64,000 bases of DNA from Candidatus Sodalis pierantonius str. SOPE (GTDB taxonomy: Bacteria > Pseudomonadota > Gammaproteobacteria > Enterobacterales > Enterobacteriaceae), in contig NZ_CP006568.1 in assembly GCF_000517405.1 (NCBI RefSeq), positions 434,001 through 498,000 on the forward strand, written 5' to 3'. Position numbers and translations under genes: made by a program. Shown here one piece after another: positions 30,374-40,134 of the stretch (its first letter is position 1; each line of letters opens with the position of its first letter). A model generated the notes under the pieces. That model saw nothing but the letters and a program-made list of their open reading frames with translations. It did no database searches and was not told the DNA's origin.

Positions 30374-31428
30374 CGCTTTGTTGAATAAATCCGAAATTTG
30401 TGACGACTTCCTTCCTATCAGGGCGATTGTTACATGATGCGGACGCTGTTTGGCATTCCTAACAGTGTGATCCGGTTGAGTGCTTTAACCATTGCCATTG
30501 CCTCACCTACCTGCGCGTCATAGTCATGCAGACTCAGATGACCACCCAGAAGTGTTTTAAACCGGAACATGGCCGTTTCAGCCAGTGAACGCCGGTGATA
30601 ACCTACTTTCTTTTTCCAGGTATCGTTATTGCCGCTCAGATGCTGATTTGCCACCGCATGGTTACGCTCATGGTATCGAGCTGGCCAATATTGCGCACCA
30701 CTTCGCGGTGGGATAAGCGGCTTTATTTTTTTCCTCAGCAGAGCATCATGACAGTAACGCGTATCGTAAGCACTGTCAGCCGACGCTTCCCTGATTTTCC
30801 GGTGGGTTTGGTTAATCAGCCCGGGCAGCGCCTGCGCATCTGTCGTACCGCTTAGCGATAAATCGGCACAGATAATTTCATGTGTCGCGCTATCTACTGC
30901 CAGATGAAGCTTGCGCCATACTCTGCGCCTCTCAGCCCCATGCTGCCTGACTTTCCATTCGCCTTCGCCGAAGATTTTCAGGCCGGTGCCATCGATGACC
31001 AGGTGTGAGATTTCGCCGCGGGTTGGCGTTTTTATGCTGATGTCGACGGTTTTTGCTCGCCGGCTGACCAGAGAGTAATCTGGGCAGCGCAGCGACAGCC
31101 CCATCAGTTTAAAAATCGAGTCAACGAAACCCTGTAACGCCCGGAGCGAAAGGTTAAACACGCGCTTTATCATCAGAACCGTGGTAATGGCCATATCGGT
31201 GTAGTGAAGCGGCCGGCCACGATGTTCAGGTGGTGTACTCTCAGTCCATGCAGCAATGGCTGACTCATCAAGCCATACTGTCAGGTCCCCCCGCTGCCTG
31301 AGCGCATTGTTATATGCGGGCCAGTTGGTAATTTTAAACTTTTGCTTTGCCATGGGGACCTGATGTTGAAACGAATGTAGTGATCATAGCCGCCAGTCAC
31401 CTAAAAGTTCGATTTATTCAACAAAGCC
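30374..31428 (-). mobile_element. IS5-family element, copy F, recombinant flanks
   Basis: The 1055-bp element has flanks ACTCATCCT (LuxR gene, left) and TGTGTCACG (inside IS5 copy G, right), which do not match. It therefore joins an insertion in the LuxR gene to an insertion inside another IS5 copy. Confidence 0.94.
30430..31353 (-). CDS. IS5-family transposase, copy F (intact)
   Basis: This is a 307-residue frame with the DDE and Y-R-E-K residues intact. It is very close to copy D but has FKTLLGG. Confidence 0.94.
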   Translation of the reverse strand: MAKQKFKITNWPAYNNALRQRGDLTVWLDESAIAAWTESTPPEHRGRPLHYTDMAITTVLMIKRVFNLSLRALQGFVDSIFKLMGLSLRCPDYSLVSRRAKTVDISIKTPTRGEISHLVIDGTGLKIFGEGEWKVRQHGAERRRVWRKLHLAVDSATHEIICADLSLSGTTDAQALPGLINQTHRKIREASADSAYDTRYCHDALLRKKIKPLIPPRSGAQYWPARYHERNHAVANQHLSGNNDTWKKKVGYHRRSLAETAMFRFKTLLGGHLSLHDYDAQVGEAMAMVKALNRITLLGMPNSVRIM

Positions 31429-31976
31429 TGTGTCACGCTATCTACTGCCAGATGAAGCTTGCGCCATACTCTGCGCCTCTCAGCCCCATGCTGCCTGACT
31501 TTCCATTCGCCTTCGCCGAAGACTTTCAGGCCGGTGCCATCGATGACCAGGTGTGAGATTTCGCCGCGGGTTGGCGTTTTTATGCTGATGTCGACGGTTT
31601 TTGCTCGCCGGCTGACCAGAGAGTAATCTGGGCAGCGCAGCGACAGCCCCATCAGTTTAAAAATCGAGTCAACGAAACCCTGTAACGCCCGGAGCGAAAG
31701 GTTAAACACGCGCTTTATCATCAGAACCGTGGTAATGGCCATATCGGTGTAGTGAAGCGGCCGGCCACGATGTTCAGGTGGTGTACTCTCAGTCCATGCA
31801 GCAATGGCTGACTCATCAAGCCATACTGTCAGGTCCCCCCGCTGCCTGAGCGCATTGTTATATGCGGGCCAGTTGGTAATTTTAAACTTTTGCTTTGCCA
31901 TGGGGACCTGATGTTGAAACGAATGTAGTGATCAGAGCCGCCAGTCACCTAAAAGTTCGATTTATTCAACAAAGCC
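31429..31976 (-). mobile_element. IS5-family element, copy G, 5' part only
   Basis: It holds the left 548 bp of an IS5 element, including the first 157 or so transposase codons (31901 down to 31429). It is truncated exactly where copy F begins, within GATAGCGTGACACA. The GCGTGAC variant places it with copies B and I. Its outer left-end flank is TTTGAGGGG. Confidence 0.92.
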
Positions 31977-32414
31977 TTTGAGGGGGATACATAGACCACT
32001 CATCAAACATCACCCTTGAGAATTAAGCATACTATTAAGGAGTGGTCAGTATTGACGGCAGCGGGATAAAATTACATCATTGAATTTCCCTTATTGACAT
32101 GGCGAAGATTGCATGTTAATCGGATCGGCTTACCTAGGTGGATCATGCAGATGCCTAATTTATCGAGAAACACTACTGTTGGCAGTTTTTAATAACCTTA
32201 CTAAAGTAATGCGAAGCGTGTTGCCATGAGAGCCATCATCGTCAGCCAAATTTTCAGTGGTTAACTTCGCACTCCCTGGACGCCCATATTCATAGACCAA
32301 AGTGGTCTAAAATGCGAGTCTTTTTAGATGCTTTTATACTTAAGCTTGAGCCTGATGCGTCAAGGCTCAAGCCAACGAAACCGTTTTATTTCCTAAGTGC
32401 GGATTTTATGTTCA
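31977..32414. other. 438 bp downstream of the permease, no gene recognised
   Basis: The stretch is AT-rich without a convincing frame. A 9-bp inverted pair GCTTGAGCC/GGCTCAAGC (about 32344-32373) may terminate the minus-strand permease transcript, but no clear T-run follows. Confidence 0.5.
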
Positions 32415-32882
32415 TCAATAACCTATGCCAGCCGCAAAAATAGAATTCACAGAAGGGATCCCATATTTGAGATACACGCCCACGGTACTGCCTAAAGCGC
32501 AGGAAATAATAGTGACTGAATGAGTGATTGGCATTGATACGTCATTAGGTAGTTTGCCCAGTTTACGTGATCTCTCCAGATGATGTCGGCTAGTACGTAA
32601 AATATAATAGTCAACTAATATTACACCCGCGATGGGAGGGAAAATTAAACCAAGCGCCATCAAGAAGGGAATGAAAGCATCCAAAACGCCTGACAATGAC
32701 AATAATGTGCCGAGCAAGCCTATCAGCAACGTTATGGCTGTATAATTGAATCTCTTACCGGTCAGCATTTCAAGAAAGCCAATGATGTTAATAGAGGCGG
32801 AGTATAAATTGGTGTCATTAACCTTGATGGCGGATAATATAACTGTAAGAACGCCAATCCAACCCGCCGTATGAATCATGAT
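32415..32882 (-). pseudogene. NCS1-type (cytosine/purine permease-like) transporter, C-terminal part
   Basis: A multi-pass membrane protein with hydrophobic helices (LLIGLLGTLLSLSGVLDAFI, FPPIAGVILVDYYIL) and a motif VNDTNLYSASINI. This is the general pattern of nucleobase:cation symporter-1 permeases, where the SxNI/AG-type motif and P-I-x-G-V-x-x-x-D-Y-x-x-x-R are typical. It is cut by IS256 copy 2. The substrate cannot be given. Confidence 0.65.
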
Positions 32883-34198
32883 GAGCCTGTTTAGAAAGTT
32901 GTGTATTTGCCTGATTTTGATATGTTCAATCCAACATCAAAAACAGGTTAATTTATGGACGAAAAACAGTTGCAGGCTCTGGCTAACGAACTGGCCAAAA
33001 ATCTCAAAACCCCTGAAGATCTCAGTCACTTCGAATCGGCTGCTGAAAAAAATTAGCGTCGAAGCATCTCTCAATGCCGAAATGACCCATCACCTCGGCT
33101 ACGATAAAAATCAGCCTAAACCGGGGACCAACGCCCGTAACGGCTATTCCACAAAAACCGTTACCACTGGCGATGGCCCGCTGGCGCTGCGTACTCCGCG
33201 CGATCGTGACGGTTCCTTTGAACCGCAACTGGTGAAGAAGAACCAGACCCGGATTACCGGGATGGATAACCAGATTTTATCGTTGTACGCCAAAGGGATG
33301 ACCACCCGCGAGATCGCCGCCGCGTTCAAAGAGCTGTATGACGCCGATGTCTCGCCGGCGCTGGTCTCAAAGGTCACCGATGCGGTCATGGAGCAGGTTG
33401 TCGAATGGCAAAACCGGCCTCTGGATGCAGTCTATCCCATTGTTTATCTTGACTGTATCGTTCTAAAAGTCCGGCAGGACAGCCGCATCATCAACAAATC
33501 TGTGTTCCTGGCGCTGGGCATCAACATCGAAGGCCAGAAAGAGTTGCTAGGTATGTGGCTGGCCGAAAATGAAGGCGCAAAGTTCTGGCTGAACGTGCTG
33601 ACAGAGCTGAAAAACCGCGGCCTGAACGATATCCTTATCGCCTGCGTAGACGGGCTGAAAGGTTTCCCTGACGCTATTAACGCGGTGTATCCGGAGGCGC
33701 GGCTCCAGCTGTGTATCGTACATATGGTGCGCAACAGCCTGCGGTTCGTCTCCTGGAAGGACTACAAGGCCGTCACCCGCGACCTGAAAGCTATCTATCA
33801 GGCCCCTACGGAAGAAGCCGGCTTGCAGGCGCTGGAAGCGTTCTCCAGTGCCTGGGACATCCGCTACCCGCAAATAAGTCGAAGCTGGCAGGCAAACTGG
33901 GCCAATCTGGCCACGTTCTTTGCCTACCCAACGGACATCCGCAAGGTGATCTACACGACCAACGCCATCGAGTCGTTAAACAGCGTGATCCGGCATGCCA
34001 TCAAAAAGCGCAAGGTGTTCCCGACCGACGACGCAGTGAAAAAGGTGGTGTGGCTGGCGATACAGGCGGCCTCACAGAAATGGACAATGCCTTTGAGGGA
34101 CTGGCGCATGGCAATGAGCCGCTTTATTATCGAGTTCGGTGACCGCCTGGACGGTCACTTCTGAGAAAAGGCATTTACACAGAATCGTGTACAGGGTC
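32883..34198 (+). mobile_element. IS256-family element, copy 2, in the permease gene
   Basis: The 1316-bp element is flanked by ATCATGAT at 32875-32882 and 34199-34206, a perfect 8-bp duplication that is itself a palindrome. Removing it rejoins the permease frame (NVVEIM-IHTAGWIGV). Confidence 0.95.
32955..34164 (+). pseudogene. IS256 transposase, copy 2, frameshifted near N-terminus
   Basis: An extra A near 33035 (CTTCGAATCGG instead of CTTCGATCGG) breaks the frame after MDEKQLQALANELAKN and LKTPEDLSHF. The rest of the 402-codon gene is intact in another frame. Elsewhere it is nearly identical to copy 3. Confidence 0.92.
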
Positions 34199-34366
34199 AT
34201 CATGATCTCTACAACATTCGAGGTACCCAACGCATGAGCGACTAATATAGCTATTCCATTGATAAAGAATTCACCGATAATCACCGAGGACATTATCATC
34301 CAAAATAGGTGTTTACCGTTTTTACAATATCGGCTTGTATCAGGTGTAATCAAGGCGCCTACGATA
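34199..34366 (-). pseudogene. NCS1-type permease, middle fragment
   Basis: It encodes IVGALITPDTSRYCKNGK followed by a helix (IMSSVIIGEFFINGIAILVA). The TPDxxRY segment resembles the intracellular loop of NCS1 permeases. It joins the C-terminal part after removal of IS256 copy 2 and is cut at its 5' side by IS5 copy H, so the N-terminal half of the gene is absent. Confidence 0.62.
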
Positions 34367-35421
34367 GGCTTTGTTGAATAAATCGAACTTTTAGGTGACT
34401 GGCGGCTCTGATCACTACATTCGTTTCAACATCAGGTCCCCATGGCAAAGCAAAAGTTTAAAATCACCAACTGGCCCGCATACAACAATGCGCTCAGGCA
34501 GCGGGGGGACATGACAGTATGGCTTGATGAGTCAGCCATTGCTGCATGGACTGAGAGTACACCACCTGAACATCGTGGCCGGCCGCTTCACTACACCGAT
34601 ATGGCCATTACCACGGTTCTGATGATAAAGCGCGTGTTTAACCTTTCGCTCCGGGCGTTACAGGGTTTCGTTGACGAGATTTTTAAACTGATGGAGCTGT
34701 CGCTGCGCTGCCCAGATTACTCTCTGGTCAGCCGGCGAGCAAAAACCGTTGACATCAGCATAAAAACGCCAACCCGCGGCGAAATCTCACACTTGGTCAT
34801 CGATGGCACCGGCCTGAAAATCTTCGGCGAAGGCGAATGGAAAGTCAGGCAGCATGGGGCTGAGAGGCGCAGAGTATGGCGCAAGCTTCATCTGGCAGTA
34901 GATAGCGCGACACATGAAATTATCTGTGCCGATTTATCGCTAAGCGGTACGACAGATGCGCAGGCACTGCCCGGGCTGATTAACCAAACCCACCGGAAAA
35001 TCAGGGAAGCGTAGGCTGACAGTGCTTACGATACGCGTTACTGTCATGATGCTCTGCTGAGGAAAAAAATAAAGCCGCTTATCCCACCGCGAAGTGGTGC
35101 GCAATATTGGCCAGCTCGATACCATGAGCGTAACCATGCGGTGGCAAATCAGCATCTGAGCGGCAATAACGATACCTGGAAAAAGAAAGTAGGTTATCAC
35201 CGGCGTTCACTGGCTGAAACGGCCATGTTCCGGTTTAAAACACTTCTGGGTGGTCATCTGAGTCTGCATGACTATGACGCGCAGGTAGGTGAGGCAATGG
35301 CAATGGTTAAAGCGCTTAACCAGATCACACTGTTAGGAATGCCAAACAGCGTCCGCATCATGTAACAATCGCCCTGATAGGGAGGAAGTCGTCACAAATT
35401 TCGGATTTATTCAACAAAGCG
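34367..35421 (+). mobile_element. IS5-family element, copy H, recombinant flanks
   Basis: The 1055-bp element has flanks CCTACGATA (permease gene) and TCACCGAGG (phage gene) that do not match. It joins two originally separate loci. Confidence 0.94.
34442..35365 (+). pseudogene. IS5-family transposase, copy H, nonsense codon
   Basis: TAG at 35012-35014 replaces the Ser codon in REASADSAYD. The frame stays open after it to 35365. Other private changes are GFVDEIFKLMEL and LNQITLL. Confidence 0.94.
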
Positions 35422-35640
35422 TCACCGAGGTTGATGCGAGCATTTTGCAGACGGTCGACAAGGATACTCTCATTGAAGGGGAGTGGATGTATCGAGACGG
35501 AAAAATCCAGCCGCGAATTTACAGTGCTGAAGAACACCGCGAAGCGGCAGCCATGCTGAAAGAAGAAAAGCAGCGACAGGCTGAGAACAAAATAGCCCCG
35601 CTGGCACGTGCTGTTCGACTAGGTATATCAACGGATAAAG
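35422..35640 (+). pseudogene. Phage tail-fibre assembly (Tfa-type) gene fragment
   Basis: The frame reads TEVDASILQTVDKDTLIEGE, RDGKIQPRIYSAEEHREAA and NKIAPLARAVRLGISTDKG, then runs into IS5 copy I. The C-terminal pattern (many Glu/Lys, then I-x-P-L-x-R-A-V-x-L-x-I-x-T-D) is that of tail-fibre assembly chaperones. Both ends are cut by IS5 copies. It indicates prophage DNA here and may belong to the same element as the methylase at 38327. Confidence 0.65.
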
Positions 35641-35657
35641 GGCTTTGTTGAATAAAT

Positions 35658-36972
35658 GAGCCTGTTTAGAAATTTGTGTATTTGCCTGATTTTGATATGT
35701 TCAATCCAACATCAAAAACAGGTTAATTTATGGACGAAAAACAGTTGCAGGCTCTGGCTAACGAACTGGCCAAAAATCTCAAAACCCCTGAAGATCTCAG
35801 TCACTTCGATCGGCTGCTGAAAAAAATCAGCGTCGAAGCAGCTCTCAATGCCGAAATGACCCATCACCTCGGCTACGATAAAAATCAGCCTAAACCGGGG
35901 ACCAACGCCCGCAACGGCTATTCCACAAAAACCGTTACCACTGGCGATGGCCCGCTGGCGCTGCGTACTCCGCGCGATCGTGACGGTTCCTTTGAACCGC
36001 AACTGGTGAAGAAGAACCAGACCCGGATTACCGGGATGGATAACCAGATTTTATCGTTGTACGCCAAAGGGATGACCACCCGCGAGATCGCCGCCGCGTT
36101 CAAAGAGCTGTATGACGCCGATGTCTCGCCGGCGCTGGTCTCAAAGGTCACCGATGCGGTCATGGAGCAGGTTGTCGAATGGCAAAACCGGCCTCTGGAT
36201 GCAGTCTATCCCATTGTTTATCTTGACTGTATCGTTCTAAAAGTCCGGCAGGACAGCCGCATCATCAACAAATCTGTGTTCCTGGCGCTGGGCATCAACA
36301 TCGAAGGCCAGAAAGAGTTGCTAGGTATGTGGCTGGCCGAAAATGAAGGCGCAAAGTTCTGGCTGAACGTGCTGACAGAGCTGAAAAACCGCGGCCTGAA
36401 CGATATCCTTATCGCCTGCGTAGACGGGCTGAAAGGTTTCCCTGACGCTATTAACGCGGTGTATCCGGAGGCGCGGCTCCAGCTGTGTATCGTACATATG
36501 GTGCGCAACAGCCTGCGGTTCGTCTCCTGGAAGGACTACAAGGCCGTCACCCGCGACCTGAAAGCTATCTATCAGGCCCCTACGGAAGAAGCCGGCTTGC
36601 AGGCGCTGGAAGCGTTCTCCAGTGCCTGGGACATCCGCTACCCGCAAATAAGTCGAAGCTGGCAGGCAAACTGGGCCAATCTGGCCACGTTCTTTGCCTA
36701 CCCAACGGACATCCGCAAGGTGATCTACACGACCAACGCCATCGAGTCGTTAAACAGCGTGATCCGGCATGCCATCAAAAAGCGCAAGGTGTTCCCGACC
36801 GACGACGCAGTGAAAAAGGTGGTGTGGCTGGCGATACAGGCGGCCTCACAGAAATGGACAATGCCTTTGAGGGACTGGCGCATGGCAATGAGCCGCTTTA
36901 TTATCGAGTTCGGTGACCGCCTGGACGGTCACTTCTGAGAAAAGGCATTTACACAGAATCGTGTACAGGGTC
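35658..36972 (+). mobile_element. IS256-family element, copy 3, nested in the end of IS5 copy I
   Basis: The 1315-bp element is flanked by GAATAAAT on both sides (35650-35657 and 36973-36980), a perfect 8-bp duplication. The target is inside the IS5 terminal inverted repeat. The insertion is younger than IS5 copy I. Confidence 0.96.
35730..36938 (+). CDS. IS256 transposase, copy 3 (intact)
   Basis: A 402-residue mutator-type transposase: MDEKQLQALANELAKN at the start, catalytic Asp regions in PIVYLDCIVLK and LIACVDGLKG, and the C-terminal TTNAIESLNSVIR with the conserved Glu. It is the only undamaged IS256 transposase of the three in this window, so it could mobilise the others. Confidence 0.95.
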   Translation: MDEKQLQALANELAKNLKTPEDLSHFDRLLKKISVEAALNAEMTHHLGYDKNQPKPGTNARNGYSTKTVTTGDGPLALRTPRDRDGSFEPQLVKKNQTRITGMDNQILSLYAKGMTTREIAAAFKELYDADVSPALVSKVTDAVMEQVVEWQNRPLDAVYPIVYLDCIVLKVRQDSRIINKSVFLALGINIEGQKELLGMWLAENEGAKFWLNVLTELKNRGLNDILIACVDGLKGFPDAINAVYPEARLQLCIVHMVRNSLRFVSWKDYKAVTRDLKAIYQAPTEEAGLQALEAFSSAWDIRYPQISRSWQANWANLATFFAYPTDIRKVIYTTNAIESLNSVIRHAIKKRKVFPTDDAVKKVVWLAIQAASQKWTMPLRDWRMAMSRFIIEFGDRLDGHF

Positions 36973-37038
36973 GAATAAATCGAACTTTTAGGTGACTGGC
37001 GGCTCTGATCACTACATTCGTTTCAACATCAGGTCCCC

Positions 37039-37962
37039 ATGGCAAAGCAAAAGTTTAAAATCACCAACTGGCCCGCATACAACAATGCGCTCAGGCAGCG
37101 GGGGGACCTGACAGTATGGCTTGATGAGTCAGCCATTGCTGCATGGACTGAGAGTACACCACCTGAACATCGTGGCCGGCCGCTTCACTACACCGATATG
37201 GCCATTACCACGGTTCTGATGATAAAGCGCGTGTTTAACCTTTCGCTCCGGGCGTTACAGGGTTTCGTTGACTCAATTTTTAAACTGATGGGGCTGTCGC
37301 TGCGCTGCCCAGATTACTCTCTGGTCAGCCGGCGAGCAAAAACCGTCGACATCAGCATAAAAACACCAACCCGCGGCGAAATCTCACACCTGGTCATCGA
37401 TGGCACCGGCCTGAAAGTCTTCGGCGAAGGCGAATGGAAAGTCAGGCAGCATGGGGCTGAGAGGCGCAGAGTATGGCGCAAGCTTCATCTGGCAGTAGAT
37501 AGCGTGACACATGAAATTATCTGTGCCGATTTATCGCTAAGCGGTACGACAGATGCGCAGGCGCTGCCCGGGCTGATTAACCAAACCCACCGGAAAATCA
37601 GGGAAGCGTCGGCTGACAGTGCTTACGATACGCGTTACTGTCATGATGCTCTGCTGAGGAAAAAAATAAAGCCGCTTATCCCACCGCGAAGTGGTGCGCA
37701 ATATTGGCCAGCTCGATACCATGAGCGTAACCATGCGGTGGCAAATCAGCATCTGAGCGGCAATAACGATACCTGGAAAAAGAAAGTAGGTTATCACCGG
37801 CGTTCACTGGCTGAAACGGCCATGTTCCGGTTTAAAACACTTCTGGGTGGTCATCTGAGTCTGCATGACTATGACGCGCAGGTAGGTGAGGCTATGGCAA
37901 TGGTCAAAGCGCTTAACCGGATCACGCTGTTAGGAATGCCAAACAGCGTCCGCATCATGTAA
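37039..37962 (+). CDS. IS5-family transposase, copy I (intact)
   Basis: This is a 307-residue frame with the DDE residues and the VDSVTHEII variant shared with copy B. Confidence 0.94.
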   Translation: MAKQKFKITNWPAYNNALRQRGDLTVWLDESAIAAWTESTPPEHRGRPLHYTDMAITTVLMIKRVFNLSLRALQGFVDSIFKLMGLSLRCPDYSLVSRRAKTVDISIKTPTRGEISHLVIDGTGLKVFGEGEWKVRQHGAERRRVWRKLHLAVDSVTHEIICADLSLSGTTDAQALPGLINQTHRKIREASADSAYDTRYCHDALLRKKIKPLIPPRSGAQYWPARYHERNHAVANQHLSGNNDTWKKKVGYHRRSLAETAMFRFKTLLGGHLSLHDYDAQVGEAMAMVKALNRITLLGMPNSVRIM

Positions 37963-38018
37963 CAATCACCCTGATAGGGAGGAAGTCGTCACAAATTTCG
38001 GATTTATTCAACAAAGCA

Positions 38019-38326
38019 CAGCTGAGCCGCCTTTTGGCATAGCAGAGAGGCTAAATATGCATGTGCTAACCAGCATCTGTTGTCTTGGGTTTTCATTGTC
38101 TCCTATGGGCATTTTTCTTGAGATTTTTCCGCAGGAGGTGGTAGCGCTTAAATTGGCACAGTGGGTCAGTTTTGGAGCAGCAGTGACACAGAAAAATGAA
38201 TAGCGATATTTATACTCTACGGCTCTGTTTGTATCTGCATATTTCTGCATGAGTGATAATTATTTTGACGATCAATAACCAATAATTGATCGGTAAAACT
38301 TATATTTATATGTAGAAACTATATTG
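38019..38326. other. 308 bp between IS5 copy I and the methylase, no gene recognised
   Basis: A cysteine-containing minus-strand frame of about 80 residues exists (starting MQKYADTNRAVEYKY at 38250) but resembles nothing known to me. AT-rich sequence just before the methylase could hold its promoter. Confidence 0.45.
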
Positions 38327-39072
38327 ATGAATACACCAATCATACCATGGGTGGGAGGAAAGCGAAGGCTGGCTAAACATATTTTACCGTGCTTTCCTGC
38401 GCACAAATTTTACGTTGAACCATTCTGTGGAGGAGCTGCGCTGTTTTTCAGCAAGGATCCATCCACAGTCGAAGTGTTGAACGATATCAACGGGGATTTG
38501 ATAAACCTCTATCGGGTAGTCAAGTACCATTTGGAGGAATTCGTCCACCAGTTCAAGTGGGCCTTGAGCAGCAGGCAGCTGTTTGATTGGCTGAAAGAAA
38601 TACCTCCGCAAACGCTGATCGATATACAGCGAGCCGCCCGCTTTTACTGTCTTCAGCAGCTCACATTTGGTGGCAAAGTGAGCGGGCAGAACTTTGGTAC
38701 TTCGGCTGTGCGATCACAGTCATTGACGAAGAACAGCTATCACAGGCTCACCTGCGTTTATCCCATGCAACCATAAAGCATCTTGGGTGGCAGGCTTGTA
38801 TTGAAAAATATGATAGGCCACACTCATTGTTCTATCTTGATCCACCTTACTGGAAGACTCAAGGCTATGGCACAGCGTTTGGCCTGGAGCAATACAGCAT
38901 CATTGATAGCCTTGCTCATTCAATAGCAGGAAGAATGGTGATTTCAGTTAATGATATCCCAGAAATGAGGCTCATCTTCAAAAACCTTCATATCGACGTT
39001 GTTGACCTAAAATACTCATTAGGCAAGAACCGTCATAGTAGACGCGAGTTGGTCATTCGTAATTTCGCCTGA
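38327..39072 (+). pseudogene. D12-class N6-adenine DNA methyltransferase, frameshifted
   Basis: A phage-type Dam methylase. The S-adenosylmethionine-binding motif is PWVGGKRRLAKHI, followed by YVEPFCGGAALFF, VLNDINGDLINLYR and the catalytic DPPYWKTQGYG. The frame breaks near 38720, after QNFGTSAVRSQ; the C-terminal part, with the DPPY motif, is in another frame and stops at 39072. It lies directly inside the end of the unclassified element (39080-39179), so it is probably cargo or the last gene of a transposable prophage. Confidence 0.88.
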
Positions 39073-39079
39073 TTTCCTG

Positions 39080-39179
39080 TTTGCAAACAATTCTGGACTG
39101 TCCAAAATAGCCATTTTTTAGGGGTTATGGGAGTCCAGAATTGTTTGCAAATTAGTCCAGAATTGATTGCATCGCTACA
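39080..39179. repeat. End of the unclassified element, second copy
   Basis: The 72-bp inverted-repeat module (39080-39151) is followed by AGTCCAGAATTGATTGCATCG and the terminus GCTACA at 39179. In reverse it matches the element end in narI (16186-16285), including TGTAGCGATGCAA. The element body extends leftwards towards the methylase. The flank from 39180 is unrelated to narI, so this is an independent insertion. Confidence 0.75.
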
Positions 39180-39474
39180 TATCGCGGCAAAGGCTCCGCC
39201 TTCCGGGTATACGCGTAGAGGTTTCACGCCTACGTGTGCGCCGCTCCCCCATGGGTACAGGCACAAGCGTCTGCTGAGTTCTGGCACAGGCGACTGCTGG
39301 ACAGGCATCTGCTGGATTCAAGCACAGGCATCTGCGGGCCGCCTCCGCTTGCACCCGGGGCGGGAGCGAGAGACCCGTAGGGGGCTAGCCAATCCCAGAA
39401 CGCGATTGGCAAAATCGTTCGGCCCGGCTTGGCCAGCTTGCGGCGACGAAGTCGGCTGACAGTCCCGTCGCGGC
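39180..39474. other. GC-rich region with imperfect short tandem repeats
   Basis: At about 39256-39345 a unit close to CACAGGCATCTGCTGG recurs four times with changes and spacers. No gene was recognised. The stretch separates the element end from ybgS. Confidence 0.45.
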
Positions 39475-39843
39475 TTACTGCGTTGTACCATCAGTTTTGG
39501 TACCGTCGGGCGATCCGGTGCCGGTGGTACCGGTTTCTACTTTCTTATTGACGTCCGGGCAACGGCCGTCTTTACACATGGTATTTTTATGCTGCTCGGT
39601 TTTATTCAGACCGGAAGCATCGGTACCGGTGGTGGTGCCGATGGTATTAGTGTTAGTGCTGCTATTATTGATATCCTTATTATCAACGCTATTGGGTGCG
39701 TTGTTTTGCAGTTCAGGCACGCCGCCGTCGCTACCACCCGCGTTAGATCCCGTGTCGGGTGCCGCCAGTACCGCGCCACTCCCGAGCGTCATAGCCGTGG
39801 TAAGAAAAAGCATTGCCATTTTTTTGCTGATGTTCGTCTGCAT
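39475..39843 (-). CDS. ybgS: YbgS-like small secreted protein
   Basis: This is a 122-residue protein with a signal peptide (MQTNISKKMAMLFLTTAMTL, then SGAVLAA) and a low-complexity Asn/Thr/Gly-rich middle. The C-terminal HKNTMCKDGRCPDVNKK and TKTDGTTQ are the hallmark of enterobacterial YbgS. Position next to aroG matches E. coli. The function is unknown; it is exported to the periplasm or beyond. The two cysteines of CKDGRC could form a disulfide. Confidence 0.9.
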   Translation of the reverse strand: MQTNISKKMAMLFLTTAMTLGSGAVLAAPDTGSNAGGSDGGVPELQNNAPNSVDNKDINNSSTNTNTIGTTTGTDASGLNKTEQHKNTMCKDGRCPDVNKKVETGTTGTGSPDGTKTDGTTQ

Positions 39844-40134
39844 AGTTTTTCCTCTTAACCCGTTTTGATAAAGCCCCGCAGGTAAAAACCTGTTGGAGAG
39901 AGAATGTCGAGACGCAGAGCATCCCGCTGCGAAAAAAAATGAAAGCCTGCGCTAACCGGAGTTAAGTGCCGGTTATCTTTGGCTTATCATAAATTAAGCA
40001 TAGTAAAGAATTAGCCAATATCAAATTTATTGGCTTTTAATAACGCTTTGTGGATTTATAGCCTGCACCACAAGGGATAGATTGGATCGCCTTTTTTAAT
40101 TTTGTCGTCGTGCCTGGAGCTAAGCAGATTTAAC

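Larger units (their letters stand above)
35641..38018 (+). mobile_element. IS5-family element, copy I, split by a nested IS256
   Basis: The left end is at 35641-35657 (GGCTTTGTTGAATAAAT). The rest resumes at 36973 after IS256 copy 3. Without the IS256 and one 8-bp duplication the length is 1055 bp. The last base is A where other copies have G. Flanks CGGATAAAG and CAGCTGAGC do not match. The insertion disrupts only the terminal repeat; the transposase gene is intact, but the element end is separated from it. Confidence 0.94.

Noticed and set aside
39256..39345. Imperfect repeats near ybgS as a CRISPR or iteron array
   Set aside because: Units are short and irregular, with no unique spacers of constant size and no replication gene nearby.
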